This document shows, piece after piece, positions 42,777-51,897 of a stretch of 54,532 nucleotides of DNA. The notes under the pieces are model-generated. The model was not told the origin of the DNA, searched no databases, and was given only the letters and a program-made list of their open reading frames with translations. This DNA comes from a bacterium (GTDB lineage Bacteria; UBP18; UBA7526), in NCBI GenBank assembly GCA_030615855.1, contig JAUWYL010000006.1:1-54532 (forward strand), given 5' to 3'. Every line of letters starts with the position of its first letter. The first letter of the stretch is position 1. The translations under genes were made by a program, and so were the position numbers.

Positions 42777-44708
42777 TTATTTATTTGTCAAGTTTTTTCT
42801 TGGCGGGGCGATCAATCGATTTTCGTACTTGGTGCGCGTTAATTTAGTCAGGCCTTTTTTTCTTGCATCTTCTGCCTTTTTATACTCTTCTTCTGCTATC
42901 TCAGTTCTGCCTAAGTCTTCATAGATACGACCCAGACTATAATGAGTCTGGGCATAGTTTGGTTCTAATTCTATGGCCTTTTTATAGTTCTCAATCGCTT
43001 CCTCATACCTTCCCTCATTGGCATAGATGGAGCCCAATTCATAATAGTAAAAACAGTGATCAGGATTCAGTTCTAAAGCTCTTTCCATCTCTCGAATAGC
43101 GAAGTCTAACCTCGATCTCCCAGTGAAGTTCTGATGATAGAATTTTGCCAAACGTCTATGATAATATCCGTTTCTTGGTTCAAGTCTCATTGCCCTCTTG
43201 AATCTTTCATAGGCATCGATGCGATAATAAGAATCCCCTGTTTCCCTGTATCGCTTTACATAGAGGTTGGCCAGTTCGAAATGATACTCTCCACATAGGG
43301 GGTCTTGGGCGATGGCTTTCCTATATTCTCCCCTCTCAGCATAGATGTCCGCCAAATAGGGGGCAATGATGGCATATTCCAGAATTAAAATAATTAAGAC
43401 TAAATAAAGATAATACCTCTTACTCTGTAAAAATACAATTTTGGACTTTGGACTTTGCCTGCCCCGTGGGAGCATAGCGACTTTACGGGGGGCTTTTGAC
43501 TTTGGACTTTTGACCTTGGACTCTGGACTACCTAAGCCCATCACTATGCCAGCATTTATAGCAAGAAAAATGGTAACCGCTGGGGCGTGGAGAGGAAAGT
43601 CTACCAGGCTATGGTTCAAGACCCCCACTATTCCTACTACCAGACCGATAATTAAGCCGTACTCTTCTTTACCCTGAAGGCTCTTTAATAGTTCTTTTGC
43701 TTTTCTGAAGAAAGTGAATAGGAGCCAGATGAATATCCCCAGAGCGAATATTCCCATTTCAGAGGCGATCTGTAAGTATTCATTGTGGGCGAAGGAGGCC
43801 TTCTTCCCGAAGCGGGCAAAGACTCCTTTTACTGGAAAGCTATATCCTGGAAAGGCATCGGAAAAGGTCCCCAAGCCAGTGCCCAGGAAGGGATGATCCT
43901 TAATTATAGAAAGTGCGCTCTTCCAGATGGAGATCCTGGTGTAGGCATAAGGGTCCTTTCCTCCTACAGTTATTAGACGCATCAATGGTGAGTTAACTGG
44001 AGTGGGGAAAAGGCTAAAGAGGAGAATAACTAAGGCTAAAGTTATCAGGGCATAACGTTTGCTTTTTAAGTATCCCAAGAATGTGACAATTAGGGCTAAA
44101 CTTAAGAATGCCCCTCGGGACCTGGTAGTGATGATGGCTAAGAGAAAGAGGATGATCGCTATGCCAAGAAATATTCTCTTAGTCTTTTTTCTTTCTCTGT
44201 TGAACAGTAGCATTCCTAAAACCAATGAGAAAGGAATGAGCAAAAAGCTGGCAAAAATGTTTAGATTGGGAAAAGTGGAGAAGGGTGGGCCGAAGTTGTG
44301 GGTAAAGAATTCTACAAGACCATAGAGGGTGACGAAGACGCTTACTCCCAAGATGCTCTGGATCAATTTTTTAATTTCTACTTCACTTTTAATGTTATTG
44401 ACCACCAGAAAGTATATCAGGGAATAGGAGATGAGGCGATAGAGAGCGCTTATACTGTGATGAATATTGATCGATCTTATTAGGGAGAGAGAGGCGAAGA
44501 GAATAAAAAAAAGGATGGGGAGATCCAGTGGGGTTTTGGTAAAACTGAATTCCCTATCCTCTTTTATCCTGATCAGCCAGATGGCTAAAGTAATTAAGAG
44601 TATTAAGTAAACGGAAGTTATAGCCCAGATGGGGAGGGCGGCTCTGAAGAGGGGGCTGAAGAGAATAATGGCCACCAAGCCCAAAGTAATGAGCCGCTCA
44701 AAAATCAT
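42777..44708 (-). CDS. O-antigen ligase/polymerase (Wzy_C) with C-terminal TPR repeats
   Basis: The 643-aa protein begins with about ten to twelve membrane helices. The large loop with [20 protein letters not shown] and [20 protein letters not shown] near residue 265 and [19 protein letters not shown] near 305 is the Wzy_C signature of WaaL ligases and Wzy polymerases. After one more helix, residues about 470-625 carry tetratricopeptide repeats ([40 protein letters not shown]). Residues about 393-422 are encoded by repeat. It overlaps aroQ as ATGA, yet probably belongs to the polysaccharide locus. Confidence 0.88.
   Translation of the reverse strand: MIFERLITLGLVAIILFSPLFRAALPIWAITSVYLILLITLAIWLIRIKEDREFSFTKTPLDLPILFFILFASLSLIRSINIHHSISALYRLISYSLIYFLVVNNIKSEVEIKKLIQSILGVSVFVTLYGLVEFFTHNFGPPFSTFPNLNIFASFLLIPFSLVLGMLLFNRERKKTKRIFLGIAIILFLLAIITTRSRGAFLSLALIVTFLGYLKSKRYALITLALVILLFSLFPTPVNSPLMRLITVGGKDPYAYTRISIWKSALSIIKDHPFLGTGLGTFSDAFPGYSFPVKGVFARFGKKASFAHNEYLQIASEMGIFALGIFIWLLFTFFRKAKELLKSLQGKEEYGLIIGLVVGIVGVLNHSLVDFPLHAPAVTIFLAINAGIVMGLGSPESKVKSPKSKAPRKVAMLPRGRQSPKSKIVFLQSKRYYLYLVLIILILEYAIIAPYLADIYAERGEYRKAIAQDPLCGEYHFELANLYVKRYRETGDSYYRIDAYERFKRAMRLEPRNGYYHRRLAKFYHQNFTGRSRLDFAIREMERALELNPDHCFYYYELGSIYANEGRYEEAIENYKKAIELEPNYAQTHYSLGRIYEDLGRTEIAEEEYKKAEDARKKGLTKLTRTKYENRLIAPPRKNLTNK
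43441..43530 (-). repeat. Composite repeat inside the ligase/TPR gene
   Basis: Units of TTTGGACTTTGGAC flank a hairpin element GCCTGCCCCGT…ACGGGGGGC, all in frame. The encoded segment is the basic, Ser/Lys/Pro-rich [20 protein letters not shown]. It lies between two membrane segments, in a loop. Confidence 0.85.
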
Positions 44709-45136
44709 TTCTTCTTAAGGTAAGAAATTGCTGCCTTTAATCCTAAGAGATAGCTATCCACTCCGAAGCCAGAGATCTGACCTACTGCTACAGGAGCAAT
44801 CAGAGATTTATGGCGGAACTCTTCCCGGGCGTAGATATTGGAGAGGTGAACCTCTACCGTCGGTATCTTTCTAGCGACAATGGCATCTCTTATGGCCACA
44901 CTGGTATGGGTATAGGCAGCAGGATTGATGACTAAGACATCTTCTCTGGAATTACTTATCTCCTCCACAATCTCTCCCTCATGGTTGGATTGAATGGTCC
45001 TGACCTCTACCCCTTTCTCTTTTGTCAAGTTTTGAATCCTTTTATCGATCTCAGCCAAGGTAGTCTTACCGTAGACCTCCGGCTCCCTGGTGCCCAAGAG
45101 GTCCAGGTTTGGCCCATGAATTACTAATATCTTCAT
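44705..45136 (-). CDS. aroQ: 3-dehydroquinate dehydratase, type II
   Basis: AroQ dehydrates 3-dehydroquinate to 3-dehydroshikimate. The 143-aa protein has the family opening [20 protein letters not shown], with the catalytic Tyr near residue 22, then [12 protein letters not shown] near 49, [17 protein letters not shown] near 71 and [18 protein letters not shown] near 97, whose His is the general acid. It is of normal length and forms dodecamers in known members. It follows aroB after a repeat-filled gap and overlaps the ligase gene. Confidence 0.96.
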   Translation of the reverse strand: MKILVIHGPNLDLLGTREPEVYGKTTLAEIDKRIQNLTKEKGVEVRTIQSNHEGEIVEEISNSREDVLVINPAAYTHTSVAIRDAIVARKIPTVEVHLSNIYAREEFRHKSLIAPVAVGQISGFGVDSYLLGLKAAISYLKKK

Positions 45137-45154
45137 CTTCTACCCCCACGGATT

Positions 45155-45230
45155 TAAGACAGGTAATCGGTGATCAGTGATCGGTGATCGGTGATCGGTA
45201 ACTGTTCACGGTTCACCGTTCACTGTTCTA
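45155..45230. repeat. GATCGGTGATCGGTG tandem repeat
   Basis: Tandem copies of ATCGGTGATC(G/A)GTG are followed by CTGTTCACGGTTCACCGTTC, filling the gap between aroB and aroQ. There are no spacers, so it is not a CRISPR array. Confidence 0.75.
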
Positions 45231-46313
45231 AGTTATTTCTTTTAAGACTTCTTTTATTGCTTCTGGCGGAACATCATCCCTTATCTCTACTTTGCCTATC
45301 TCGGTCGCTAAGATAAACCTTATCCTCCCCTCTTTTACCTTCTTATCTCTACTTAAAGCCTTTATAATCTTTAGGGGATCAACATCCTTTACTTTCGTGG
45401 GAAGCCCTGCTCTTTCCAAGAGTTCTATCTGGCGCCTTTCCCCTTCTTTATTCAGAATTCCCATCCGATGGGCAATCTTGGCTGCGGCCACCATCCCAAT
45501 AGAGACCGCCTCCCCATGGCGATAGATTTTATATTTTGTTAATACCTCTAAGGCATGACCAATGGTATGGCCATAATTTATCATAGACCTTATCCCCTTC
45601 TCCTCCCTCTCGTCAAGGGAGACTAACTCCGCCTTAATCCTAGAGCAGGTGGTAACTACTCTCGTCAAGACATTCAGATCGAATGCCTTTATTCTATCTA
45701 TCTTCTCTTCCAGATAACCAAAGAATTCCCTATCCTTAATTATCCCATACTTAATGACCTCTGCTAAAGCAGCGATAAGTTCTCTATGGGCCAAGGTCTT
45801 TAATACCGCAAGATCGGTATAGACCAGTTTCGGCTGATAGAAGGAGCCGATGAGGTTCTTCCCCAGAGGATGATTCACTGCCACCTTCCCTCCGATAGAG
45901 GCGTCCACTTGGGCAAGTAGGGAGGTGGGAACCTGGATGAAGGGGATCCCTCTCATATAGGTAGAGGCAACGAAGCCTGCTAAGTCTCCGATTACTCCTC
46001 CCCCTAAGGCGAGGATGAAGGAATACCTATCCCTCTTATGCTCTAAGAGTTCATCGTATAATTTAGAGGCCCATTCTAAAGACTTATACTCCTCACCATC
46101 AGGAACCCGAGCAATGGCCACTTCGAAGCCTTCCTTCGCTAAACTATCTTTTACCGTATCCTGATAGAGATCTCCCACAAGAGGATTGGTAATGATAGTT
46201 GCCTTCTTTCCCATGTCATATTTTGATAAGATTTTTCCAATGTCCTTCAGATTCCTGCTATCAACCAAGATCTTATAACTTCTCTCACCAAGATCTACTC
46301 TTATCTCCTCCAT
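45228..46313 (-). CDS. aroB: 3-dehydroquinate synthase
   Basis: AroB cyclises DAHP to 3-dehydroquinate with NAD+ and a divalent metal. The 361-aa protein shows VPDGEEYKSLEWASKLYDEL near residue 72, LALGGGVIGDLAGFVASTYM near 100, RGIPFIQVPTSLLAQVDASI near 120, GKVAVNHPLGKNLIGSFYQP near 140, the metal ligand region YGHTIGHALE near 240 and YRHGEAVSIGM near 257. I chose the ATG at 46313 behind GAGGAG; a GTG at 46337 is an alternative giving eight more residues. Confidence 0.95.
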   Translation of the reverse strand: MEEIRVDLGERSYKILVDSRNLKDIGKILSKYDMGKKATIITNPLVGDLYQDTVKDSLAKEGFEVAIARVPDGEEYKSLEWASKLYDELLEHKRDRYSFILALGGGVIGDLAGFVASTYMRGIPFIQVPTSLLAQVDASIGGKVAVNHPLGKNLIGSFYQPKLVYTDLAVLKTLAHRELIAALAEVIKYGIIKDREFFGYLEEKIDRIKAFDLNVLTRVVTTCSRIKAELVSLDEREEKGIRSMINYGHTIGHALEVLTKYKIYRHGEAVSIGMVAAAKIAHRMGILNKEGERRQIELLERAGLPTKVKDVDPLKIIKALSRDKKVKEGRIRFILATEIGKVEIRDDVPPEAIKEVLKEIT

Positions 46314-46339
46314 TTTCTCCTCACTCTGTTTGGACACAG

Positions 46340-46510
46340 ATTATCATGTTTCAGTTAATAACAGTTAATAGCGGTTAATATTAGTTAATATCAGTTGCAG
46401 TTTTTCATGCAACCGATTTTAACCGCCCCTCGTTTTCACTCGGGACTAGGCGATCCTGAATGAAATGAAGGACCGTTGATAACAGTTGTTAACCGATATT
46501 AACCTCTTTC
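46340..46510. repeat. TTAATA tandem repeat with an embedded dispersed hairpin element
   Basis: Units of CAGTTAATAACAGTTAATAG, then a small hairpin (GTTGCA/TGCAAC, 46394-46413). The 53-base element 46423-46475 (CCGCCCCTCGTTTTCACTCG start) recurs at 50117-50168. More AACAGTT units end the gap between aroK and aroB. Confidence 0.8.
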
Positions 46511-46514
46511 TGCA

Positions 46515-47048
46515 TTATCTGTTTACATCTGCTATAATCTGTCTGAGTCTTAGGTACTTTAAGATTTTTTCTACCACTTCCTTCACAGTTAAATGTGAAG
46601 TATCGATGATATAGTCGGCACTCTTCTCATAGAATGGTTTTCTATAATCTAATAGTTTTTTGATTCTCTTTTCTCTATTTACATTCTCTAAGAGAGGACG
46701 ATAGGTTTCCTTCTCTGTCCTTTCCCTGATTACCTCTGGAGAAGCCCAGAGGCAGATAATGACTCCATTTCTTTTTAAATTAGAAATATTTTCTCGATCC
46801 AGGACTACTCCCCCACCTGTGGAGATGACCTGATCCTTCCCCTGGGCAACCTTCTTTACCACCTCTTTCTCAAGTTTCCTAAAATACTTCTCTCCGAACT
46901 TCTTGAAGATCTGGGTAATGGTAATTCCTTCTTCCTTCTCGATAATATCATCAGTATTTGCAAACTCAAGATTTAGTTCTTGAGCCAGCCTTTTCCCAAT
47001 AGCGTTCTTTCCTGCTCCCATAAAACCAGTCAGAACAACATTCTTCAT
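46515..47048 (-). CDS. aroK: Shikimate kinase
   Basis: AroK phosphorylates shikimate at O3. The 177-aa protein has the P-loop [15 protein letters not shown] near residue 8, the shikimate-binding Asp in [16 protein letters not shown] near 33, FRKLEKEVV near 56, [12 protein letters not shown] near 76 and the lid arginine in EKETYRPLL near 117. The P-loop has Asn where kinases nearly always have Ser or Thr after the lysine; this residue normally helps hold Mg2+. The rest of the site is intact, so I still expect activity. It overlaps aroC by 4 bases. Confidence 0.92.
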   Translation of the reverse strand: MKNVVLTGFMGAGKNAIGKRLAQELNLEFANTDDIIEKEEGITITQIFKKFGEKYFRKLEKEVVKKVAQGKDQVISTGGGVVLDRENISNLKRNGVIICLWASPEVIRERTEKETYRPLLENVNREKRIKKLLDYRKPFYEKSADYIIDTSHLTVKEVVEKILKYLRLRQIIADVNR

Positions 47049-48199
47049 CTTTGTTTAAGGTACTTTAGGTAACCTGCGTAGTTTCTTTTCATCTCAGAAA
47101 GGCTATCTCCCCCAAACTTCTCCAGCATGGTATTAGCTAACTCAAAAGATGCCACTGACTCTCCAATAACTGCTGCTGCTGGAACTACACAGACATCCGA
47201 TCTTTCAACAGTTGCCTTAACTTTTCTCTTGGTAATTAGATCTACTGAGGAGAGAGGTTTCTGGAGGGTGGAGAGGGGCTTCATGGCTACTTTTATTCTT
47301 AAGGGTTCTCCATTGGTCACCCCTCCTTCTAATCCTCCAGCATTATTCGTCCTGCGATAGAAGCCTTTTCTCTTCTCATAGAATATCTCATCCTGGACCT
47401 CTGAGCCGAGAAGTTCACTCGCCCTAAATCCTAGTCCGATCTCGACTCCTTTAGCTGCCGGGATACTCATTAAGGCCTGAGCCAATCTACCATCCAACCT
47501 CCGATCAGGATGGACATAACTTCCCAAGCCTATAGGCAGACCAGTGGCAATGATTTCAAAGACCCCTCCTAAGGTATCCCCCTTTCTCCTTGCTCTATCG
47601 ATCTCTTCTGCCATGAGTCTATCTGCTTCTCTATCTGGGCAAGAGACTTTAGAATCATCTGCCTTTCTTTTAATCTCGCCAATCTTTAGACCTTCCACTT
47701 TCGCCTTTACGCGACCGATCTGGATAACCTGACTAATGATTGAGATTCCAAATTCAGAGAGAAGGATCTTGGTTATAGCACCTATCGCTACCCTATCTGC
47801 TGTCTCCCGGGCAGAAGCCCTCTCCAGAACATTCCTTATATCATACTGATCATACTTCAGGACTCCTACCAGGTCTGCATGGCCCGGTCGTGGCCTGGTC
47901 ACCTTTCCTTCTTTGCTTGGTCTGACGGGATCCATAACCGATTCCCAGTTTTTCCAGTCTCGATTAGGGATGGAAAGAGCAATGGGGCTTCCCAGGGTTT
48001 CTCCTCCCCTCATTCCGGATAGTATTTGAACCCTATCCTTTTCGATCTCCATCCTCTTCCCTCTTCCATAGCCTGCCTGTCTTCTCTTAAGTTCTTTATC
48101 GATTTTAGTTGGATTTACTCTTAAGCCAGAAAGCATACCTTCTAGAATAGCAACTAAAGTCTTCCCATGCGATTCACCAGCGGTCAAATATCTCAGCAT
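47045..48199 (-). CDS. aroC: Chorismate synthase
   Basis: AroC converts EPSP to chorismate using reduced FMN. The 384-aa protein starts [20 protein letters not shown] and shows [17 protein letters not shown] near residue 40, [13 protein letters not shown] near 130, the [16 protein letters not shown] region near 290 and [20 protein letters not shown] near 335, all family signatures. The neighbour after it, aroK, starts inside its stop. Upstream is the prepilin peptidase with a 13-base gap. Confidence 0.97.
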   Translation of the reverse strand: MLRYLTAGESHGKTLVAILEGMLSGLRVNPTKIDKELKRRQAGYGRGKRMEIEKDRVQILSGMRGGETLGSPIALSIPNRDWKNWESVMDPVRPSKEGKVTRPRPGHADLVGVLKYDQYDIRNVLERASARETADRVAIGAITKILLSEFGISIISQVIQIGRVKAKVEGLKIGEIKRKADDSKVSCPDREADRLMAEEIDRARRKGDTLGGVFEIIATGLPIGLGSYVHPDRRLDGRLAQALMSIPAAKGVEIGLGFRASELLGSEVQDEIFYEKRKGFYRRTNNAGGLEGGVTNGEPLRIKVAMKPLSTLQKPLSSVDLITKRKVKATVERSDVCVVPAAAVIGESVASFELANTMLEKFGGDSLSEMKRNYAGYLKYLKQR

Positions 48200-48212
48200 C
48201 TCTTTCCTCCTA

Positions 48213-49031
48213 TTAGAATACTTTCAGGTACCAATCCAGTATTATTCGCCCCTTAAGAATGGTCACCAGGGTAGCCAGGGCGAGATAGGGCCCAAAGGGA
48301 ATGAATTCCTTCCTCTTCTTCCAGGCGGCCTTGAAGCTCTTAGTGGTAAATAATTTCAAAAGCATGAGAATAATGCCTACCACAGCGCCCACAAAGAAGG
48401 CCAACAATAGTGTCAACAAGGTAGGTTGCCAGCCCAAGAAGGCACCAATCATGGCCCCCAACTTTATATCTCCTCCTCCCATCCCTCCTTTGCTCAAGAT
48501 AGCGATGGCCCACAGGATTCCCCCTCCTGCCAATATTCCTAAGAGAGCGTCGATAAGGGAATTAAGTTTCGGGATATGAGAGAAGAGCAAAGGAGCCTGG
48601 TGCTGGACTATGAGGCTTGCTAAGAGGCCAACTACTATGCCGGGATAGGTGATCCTGTCCGGGATTAACTTATGCTCAAAGTCTATGAAAGTAATGGCAA
48701 CCAATGCCGAAGCCAAGAGGAGATAGATGAATAAATTTCCTGGATGAGAATAATAGTTGAAGTAGAAAAGGGCGAAGATAGCCCCGGTTAAAAGTTCAAC
48801 TATGAAGTAGCGTGGCGATATCCTTTTCCCGCAGTCTCTGCATCTTCCTTTGAGGAGAAGATAACTTGTCAGGGGGATATTGTCATATCCCCTAATAGGG
48901 GCCTGGCAGTGAGGGCAAAAGGAGCGAGGGATGACGATCGATTTATTCCGAGGAAGGCGCCAGATGCAGACGTTCAAGAAGCTCCCCACACAACTGCCAA
49001 AGATAAAGGCGACAATTGTTCTGACTATCAA
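48213..49031 (-). CDS. pilD: Type IV prepilin leader peptidase / N-methyltransferase
   Basis: PilD cleaves and methylates prepilin-like proteins at the inner membrane. The 272-aa protein has the N-terminal domain [20 protein letters not shown], the cytoplasmic zinc site CPHCQAP and CRDCGKR near residues 40-67, and the two aspartates of the aspartic protease in [15 protein letters not shown] near 125 and [18 protein letters not shown] near 190. No pilus genes are in the window; it is set between aroE and aroC, an arrangement seen in several bacterial groups. Confidence 0.94.
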   Translation of the reverse strand: MIVRTIVAFIFGSCVGSFLNVCIWRLPRNKSIVIPRSFCPHCQAPIRGYDNIPLTSYLLLKGRCRDCGKRISPRYFIVELLTGAIFALFYFNYYSHPGNLFIYLLLASALVAITFIDFEHKLIPDRITYPGIVVGLLASLIVQHQAPLLFSHIPKLNSLIDALLGILAGGGILWAIAILSKGGMGGGDIKLGAMIGAFLGWQPTLLTLLLAFFVGAVVGIILMLLKLFTTKSFKAAWKKRKEFIPFGPYLALATLVTILKGRIILDWYLKVF

Positions 49032-49045
49032 TTATGCCTCCTCGC

Positions 49046-49130
49046 TTAAGCTGATAAGTTGATTAGTTGATTAGTTGACAAGTTAGTAAGTTGATAAGTT
49101 TCTTGTTAACTTGTGTTCTTGTTAGTTTTG
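49046..49130 (-). repeat. GTTGATTAGTTGAT repeat over the aroE stop
   Basis: Units such as AAGTTGATTAGTTGATTAGT and ACAAGTTAGTAAGTTGATAA fill the gap, and the end GTTAACTTGTGTTCTTGTTA lies in the aroE frame. It is the reverse orientation of the family at 2618-2700. Confidence 0.75.
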
Positions 49131-49975
49131 AGTTCTTCCTCTAAGGCCCTTGCCATGACTTCAATCGGCGCTTCCCTGCTCGTCCAGATGGTGAAGGCCA
49201 GAGCCCCCTGATAGAGAAGCATCCCCATCCCGTTTAAGGTCTTTGCCCCTATCTCCTCTGCCTCGCTTAAGAGTCTGGTCTTTGGGGGATTATAGATTAG
49301 ATCATAAACCAAAAGATTTGGATGGAGAAGTTTGGGATCGATGGGTGGGGGATCATCTGGCTTTATTCCAACTGGAGTGGCATTGATCAGGATATCTGCC
49401 TCTCTAATCTCTTTTTCCAGCCCCTCTTCCCTGAGCGCTGTAACCTCCACATTAGAGATATTCTCTTCGATGTGAGAGGCGAGATCCTGAGCCTTATCAA
49501 AGACGATATCGGAAAGAGCGATCTTCTTCACTCCTTCCTTGGCAAGCTGGATGCTCACCGCTCGACCAGCACCTCCAGCACCGATGATCACTACCCTCTT
49601 GCCTTTGGGATCGGTCCCTGTCCCCTTTTTCAAGGAAATAACGAATCCCTCCCCATCTGTATTATATCCTATTAGTCTATTATCTCTAACCAAGATGGTG
49701 TTTACCGCCCCGGTGAGTTCCGCCTCCTCAGTTACCTCATCCAGATATTCGAGAACCTTCTCCTTGTAAGGCAGGGTGACATTCACCCCCACTATGCCGA
49801 GGGCGGGTAGAGCCTTCAGGGCCCCTTTTAGATTATTCTCTTCAACAGGGAAGGGAAGATAGATATAATTAAAATCCAGGTATTCGAAAGCCTTATTATG
49901 CATTGCGGGAGAAAGGGTATGTCCTATGGGATAACCAATGAGGCCCACTATCTTTGTCTCTCCATCGATCTTCAC
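49106..49975 (-). CDS. aroE: Shikimate dehydrogenase (NADP+)
   Basis: AroE reduces 3-dehydroshikimate to shikimate. The 289-aa protein shows VGLIGYPIGHTLSPAMHNKA near residue 8 (substrate loop), VNVTLPYKEKVLEYLDEV near 62 with the catalytic lysine, GAVNTILVRDNRLIGYNTDG near 86, the nucleotide motif VVIIGAGGAGRAVSIQLAKE near 124 and NATPVGIKPDD near 197. I chose the GTG at 49975 because AGGAGGT stands five bases before it; an ATG at 50002 would add nine residues. The last residues (LKTNKNTS) come from a repeat. Confidence 0.94.
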   Translation of the reverse strand: MKIDGETKIVGLIGYPIGHTLSPAMHNKAFEYLDFNYIYLPFPVEENNLKGALKALPALGIVGVNVTLPYKEKVLEYLDEVTEEAELTGAVNTILVRDNRLIGYNTDGEGFVISLKKGTGTDPKGKRVVIIGAGGAGRAVSIQLAKEGVKKIALSDIVFDKAQDLASHIEENISNVEVTALREEGLEKEIREADILINATPVGIKPDDPPPIDPKLLHPNLLVYDLIYNPPKTRLLSEAEEIGAKTLNGMGMLLYQGALAFTIWTSREAPIEVMARALEEELKTNKNTS

Positions 49976-50116
49976 CCCGCACCTCCTATCATATTTTATC
50001 ACACTTATTTTTTGAAAATTTAAAAACAGAAGAAGTAAGAGCTAAATTGGTTTTACTAGGTGTAACACAGTATCTTATTGAATCATAAGGGAGGTGTGGG
50101 GTTCATTCTCTACCTC

Positions 50117-50168
50117 CCGCCCCTCTTTTCACTCGGGACTGGGCGATCCTGAATGAAATGAAGGGCCG
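50117..50168 (-). repeat. Dispersed element over the PmbA stop
   Basis: This 52-base block differs from 46423-46475 by two transitions and one indel. It covers the last dozen codons and the stop of the PmbA gene (ISGPSFHSGSPSPE). Confidence 0.88.
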
Positions 50169-51466
50169 CTGATCATCATCCCAGAGATATAGATGGAGGG
50201 TGAACCAATATTGCCCACGAAGCGCAGGTCACTGCCCACCTCTTCTATTGATTTTAGAAGTTCCATAAGGTTGCCGCTCATGGTCACCCCGCAGACAGGG
50301 TAAGAAACCTTTCCTTTTTCAATCCACTGGCCATTTACTCCAATGGAGAAGTCACCAGAGATGGGATCTGCGGTATGCATCCCCAAGGTCTCAGTAACAT
50401 AGAGGCCTCTCCCCATCCCTTTGATTAACTCTTCTTTAGACCTCCTGCCAGCTGAGATGAATAGGTTAGTAGCTCCAATCCCGGGCAAGGACTTGAAGGA
50501 GCCCCTCATCCCGTTTCCCGTAGAACTCTTTTTCTCCTTTGCTGCGGTATAGGTATTATAGAGATAGTCTCTTAATATTCCCTTCTCAATGAGGGTCTTC
50601 CTTGATGTTGGCACCCCCTCATCGTCACAGGGAGCGCTTCCCAAGCCTTCTTTGAAGATGCCGTCATCGATGATATTCAATTCCCGTGTGCCTACTCTCT
50701 TATCCAATTTAGCTCTGAATAGGGATCTCTTTCTCTGGATCGCCTCGGCGCTTAAGGCGTTAGCGATTAATCCTACAAAACTACTTCCCACTAAAGGATC
50801 TAGAAATATCGGTATCTTCTGAGTCTTTATCTTCTTAGCCCCAAGAAGGGAGAGGGCCTTCTGAGCCGCTCTCCTTCCTATCTCCTCTACCTTTAACTTT
50901 TGATAGAATCTCTGGATATCGAACTCAGACCCGCTCTGGGATTCTCTCTTCTCTTGAGCAATGGCCATAAGTGATATGGAGCAAGAGGTTCCAGAATAAG
51001 AGACCTCAAGCCCTTCAGAGTTGAGGATGCTTATCCTATAGGTAGCATCATGATAGGCGGTCTTATAGACCTTTCTAATCCTTCTGTCATATTCTAAGGC
51101 AGCCCGGGAAGCCCTCTTTATCCTCTCAATCTTCTCCTTTAAAGATACTCTGTTTAAGTCCTCATCATAGATATTGACCTTGGGATAGGAGGAAGCTCTC
51201 TGGGGTAAAAGATTATATCTATCTCTGGTGGCATATCTTGCGTTCAGAGAGGCCTCTTCGATTACTCTATCTATTAGTCCAAGATCTGTGGTATAGCTAA
51301 AGCCCAGACCTCCTCTATCTATGACACGCAGACCGAGACCCTCTGTAGAAGCCTGCTCTATACTCTCTATTTTTTCATCACTCAATTCAACAGTAAGGGA
51401 GTGGGCCTGGATTAGATATATCTCTGCTGGCTTAGTAATCTTTTTTACTATCTTATAAATATTCAT
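50129..51466 (-). CDS. pmbA: PmbA/TldE-family protein
   Basis: The 445-aa protein belongs to the TldD/PmbA family. It has LTVELSDEKIESIEQASTEG and GLGLRVIDRGGLGFSYTTDL in the N-terminal half and IFLDPLVGSSFVGLIANALS, RELNIIDDGIFKEGLGSAPC, DDEGVPTSRKTLIEKGILRD, SGDFSIGVNGQWIEKG and VCGVTMSGNLMELLKSIEEV in the C-terminal half. It lacks the HExxxH zinc site of TldD, so it is the PmbA/TldE partner, which forms a protease with TldD. No tldD is in the window. The C terminus is provided by a dispersed repeat. Confidence 0.88.
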   Translation of the reverse strand: MNIYKIVKKITKPAEIYLIQAHSLTVELSDEKIESIEQASTEGLGLRVIDRGGLGFSYTTDLGLIDRVIEEASLNARYATRDRYNLLPQRASSYPKVNIYDEDLNRVSLKEKIERIKRASRAALEYDRRIRKVYKTAYHDATYRISILNSEGLEVSYSGTSCSISLMAIAQEKRESQSGSEFDIQRFYQKLKVEEIGRRAAQKALSLLGAKKIKTQKIPIFLDPLVGSSFVGLIANALSAEAIQRKRSLFRAKLDKRVGTRELNIIDDGIFKEGLGSAPCDDEGVPTSRKTLIEKGILRDYLYNTYTAAKEKKSSTGNGMRGSFKSLPGIGATNLFISAGRRSKEELIKGMGRGLYVTETLGMHTADPISGDFSIGVNGQWIEKGKVSYPVCGVTMSGNLMELLKSIEEVGSDLRFVGNIGSPSIYISGMMISGPSFHSGSPSPE

Positions 51467-51472
51467 CTTATT

Positions 51473-51534
51473 TTATGAGTGAAACGAGTAAAAGAGACAA
51501 CTTGCTTGGCTCATTTTATGAGCGAAGCGAATAA
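51473..51534. repeat. Direct repeat TTTTATGAG(T/C)GAA(A/G)CGA
   Basis: TTTTATGAGTGAAACGAGTA (51473 on) recurs as TTTTATGAGCGAAGCGAATA (51514 on); the three differences are all transitions. It lies directly upstream of the PmbA gene. Confidence 0.7.
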
Positions 51535-51636
51535 AACAAGGTTCTACGAAGTAGGTTCTTATAAAGAAAGGCTTTGGGGAGGTAAAAAGTCAAAAATAGA
51601 CCTCTTCCTCTTAAAAGAATAAAGGTTTGGCTTTTG

Positions 51637-51861
51637 TTATCTCGGACCCCTTGTGGCCCACCAGGCCCAGAGGAGGACGATAGCCCCAATGAGAAAGAAG
51701 CTTCCTGCTGCTAAACGATGGGTAAATGTCCACTGATCCTCAAATAAAACTCTCTTCATAGCATTGTTGATCTTGACCACTACGTCTGGAACAGTAAAGT
51801 AGAGAAGAGCCAGAATTAAGGTGAGGATCCCTACGATTAAGAAAAATATCATTCTCTTCAC
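51637..51861 (-). CDS. Small membrane protein of unknown function
   Basis: I do not recognise a family. The 74-aa protein has two likely membrane helices (MIFFLIVGILTLILALLYF near residues 3-22 and LAAGSFFLIGAIVLLWAWWA near 50-70) joined by a 25-residue loop (VVVKINNAMKRVLFEDQW). GGAGGT precedes the ATG, which supports translation. It may be linked to the acetyltransferase gene 36 bases upstream. Confidence 0.6.
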   Translation of the reverse strand: MKRMIFFLIVGILTLILALLYFTVPDVVVKINNAMKRVLFEDQWTFTHRLAAGSFFLIGAIVLLWAWWATRGPR

Positions 51862-51897
51862 CTCCTTTAACTCTGTTCATAGTAGCATAAACAGGAT

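Noticed and set aside
43441-43530. A genuine protein linker domain in the ligase
   Set aside because: The DNA matches the intergenic GGACTTTGGAC and GCCTGCCCC repeat families too closely to be ordinary coding sequence.
30546-44708. An antiphage defence system in the accessory region
   Set aside because: I looked for nucleases, helicases, restriction-modification, toxin-antitoxin and reverse transcriptase motifs and saw none; the genes are glycan synthesis genes.
45155-45230. Tandem repeat that might be a CRISPR array
   Set aside because: The units are about 7-10 bases with no unique spacers between them, and no cas genes are present. The same holds for 14743-14774 and 24525-24580.
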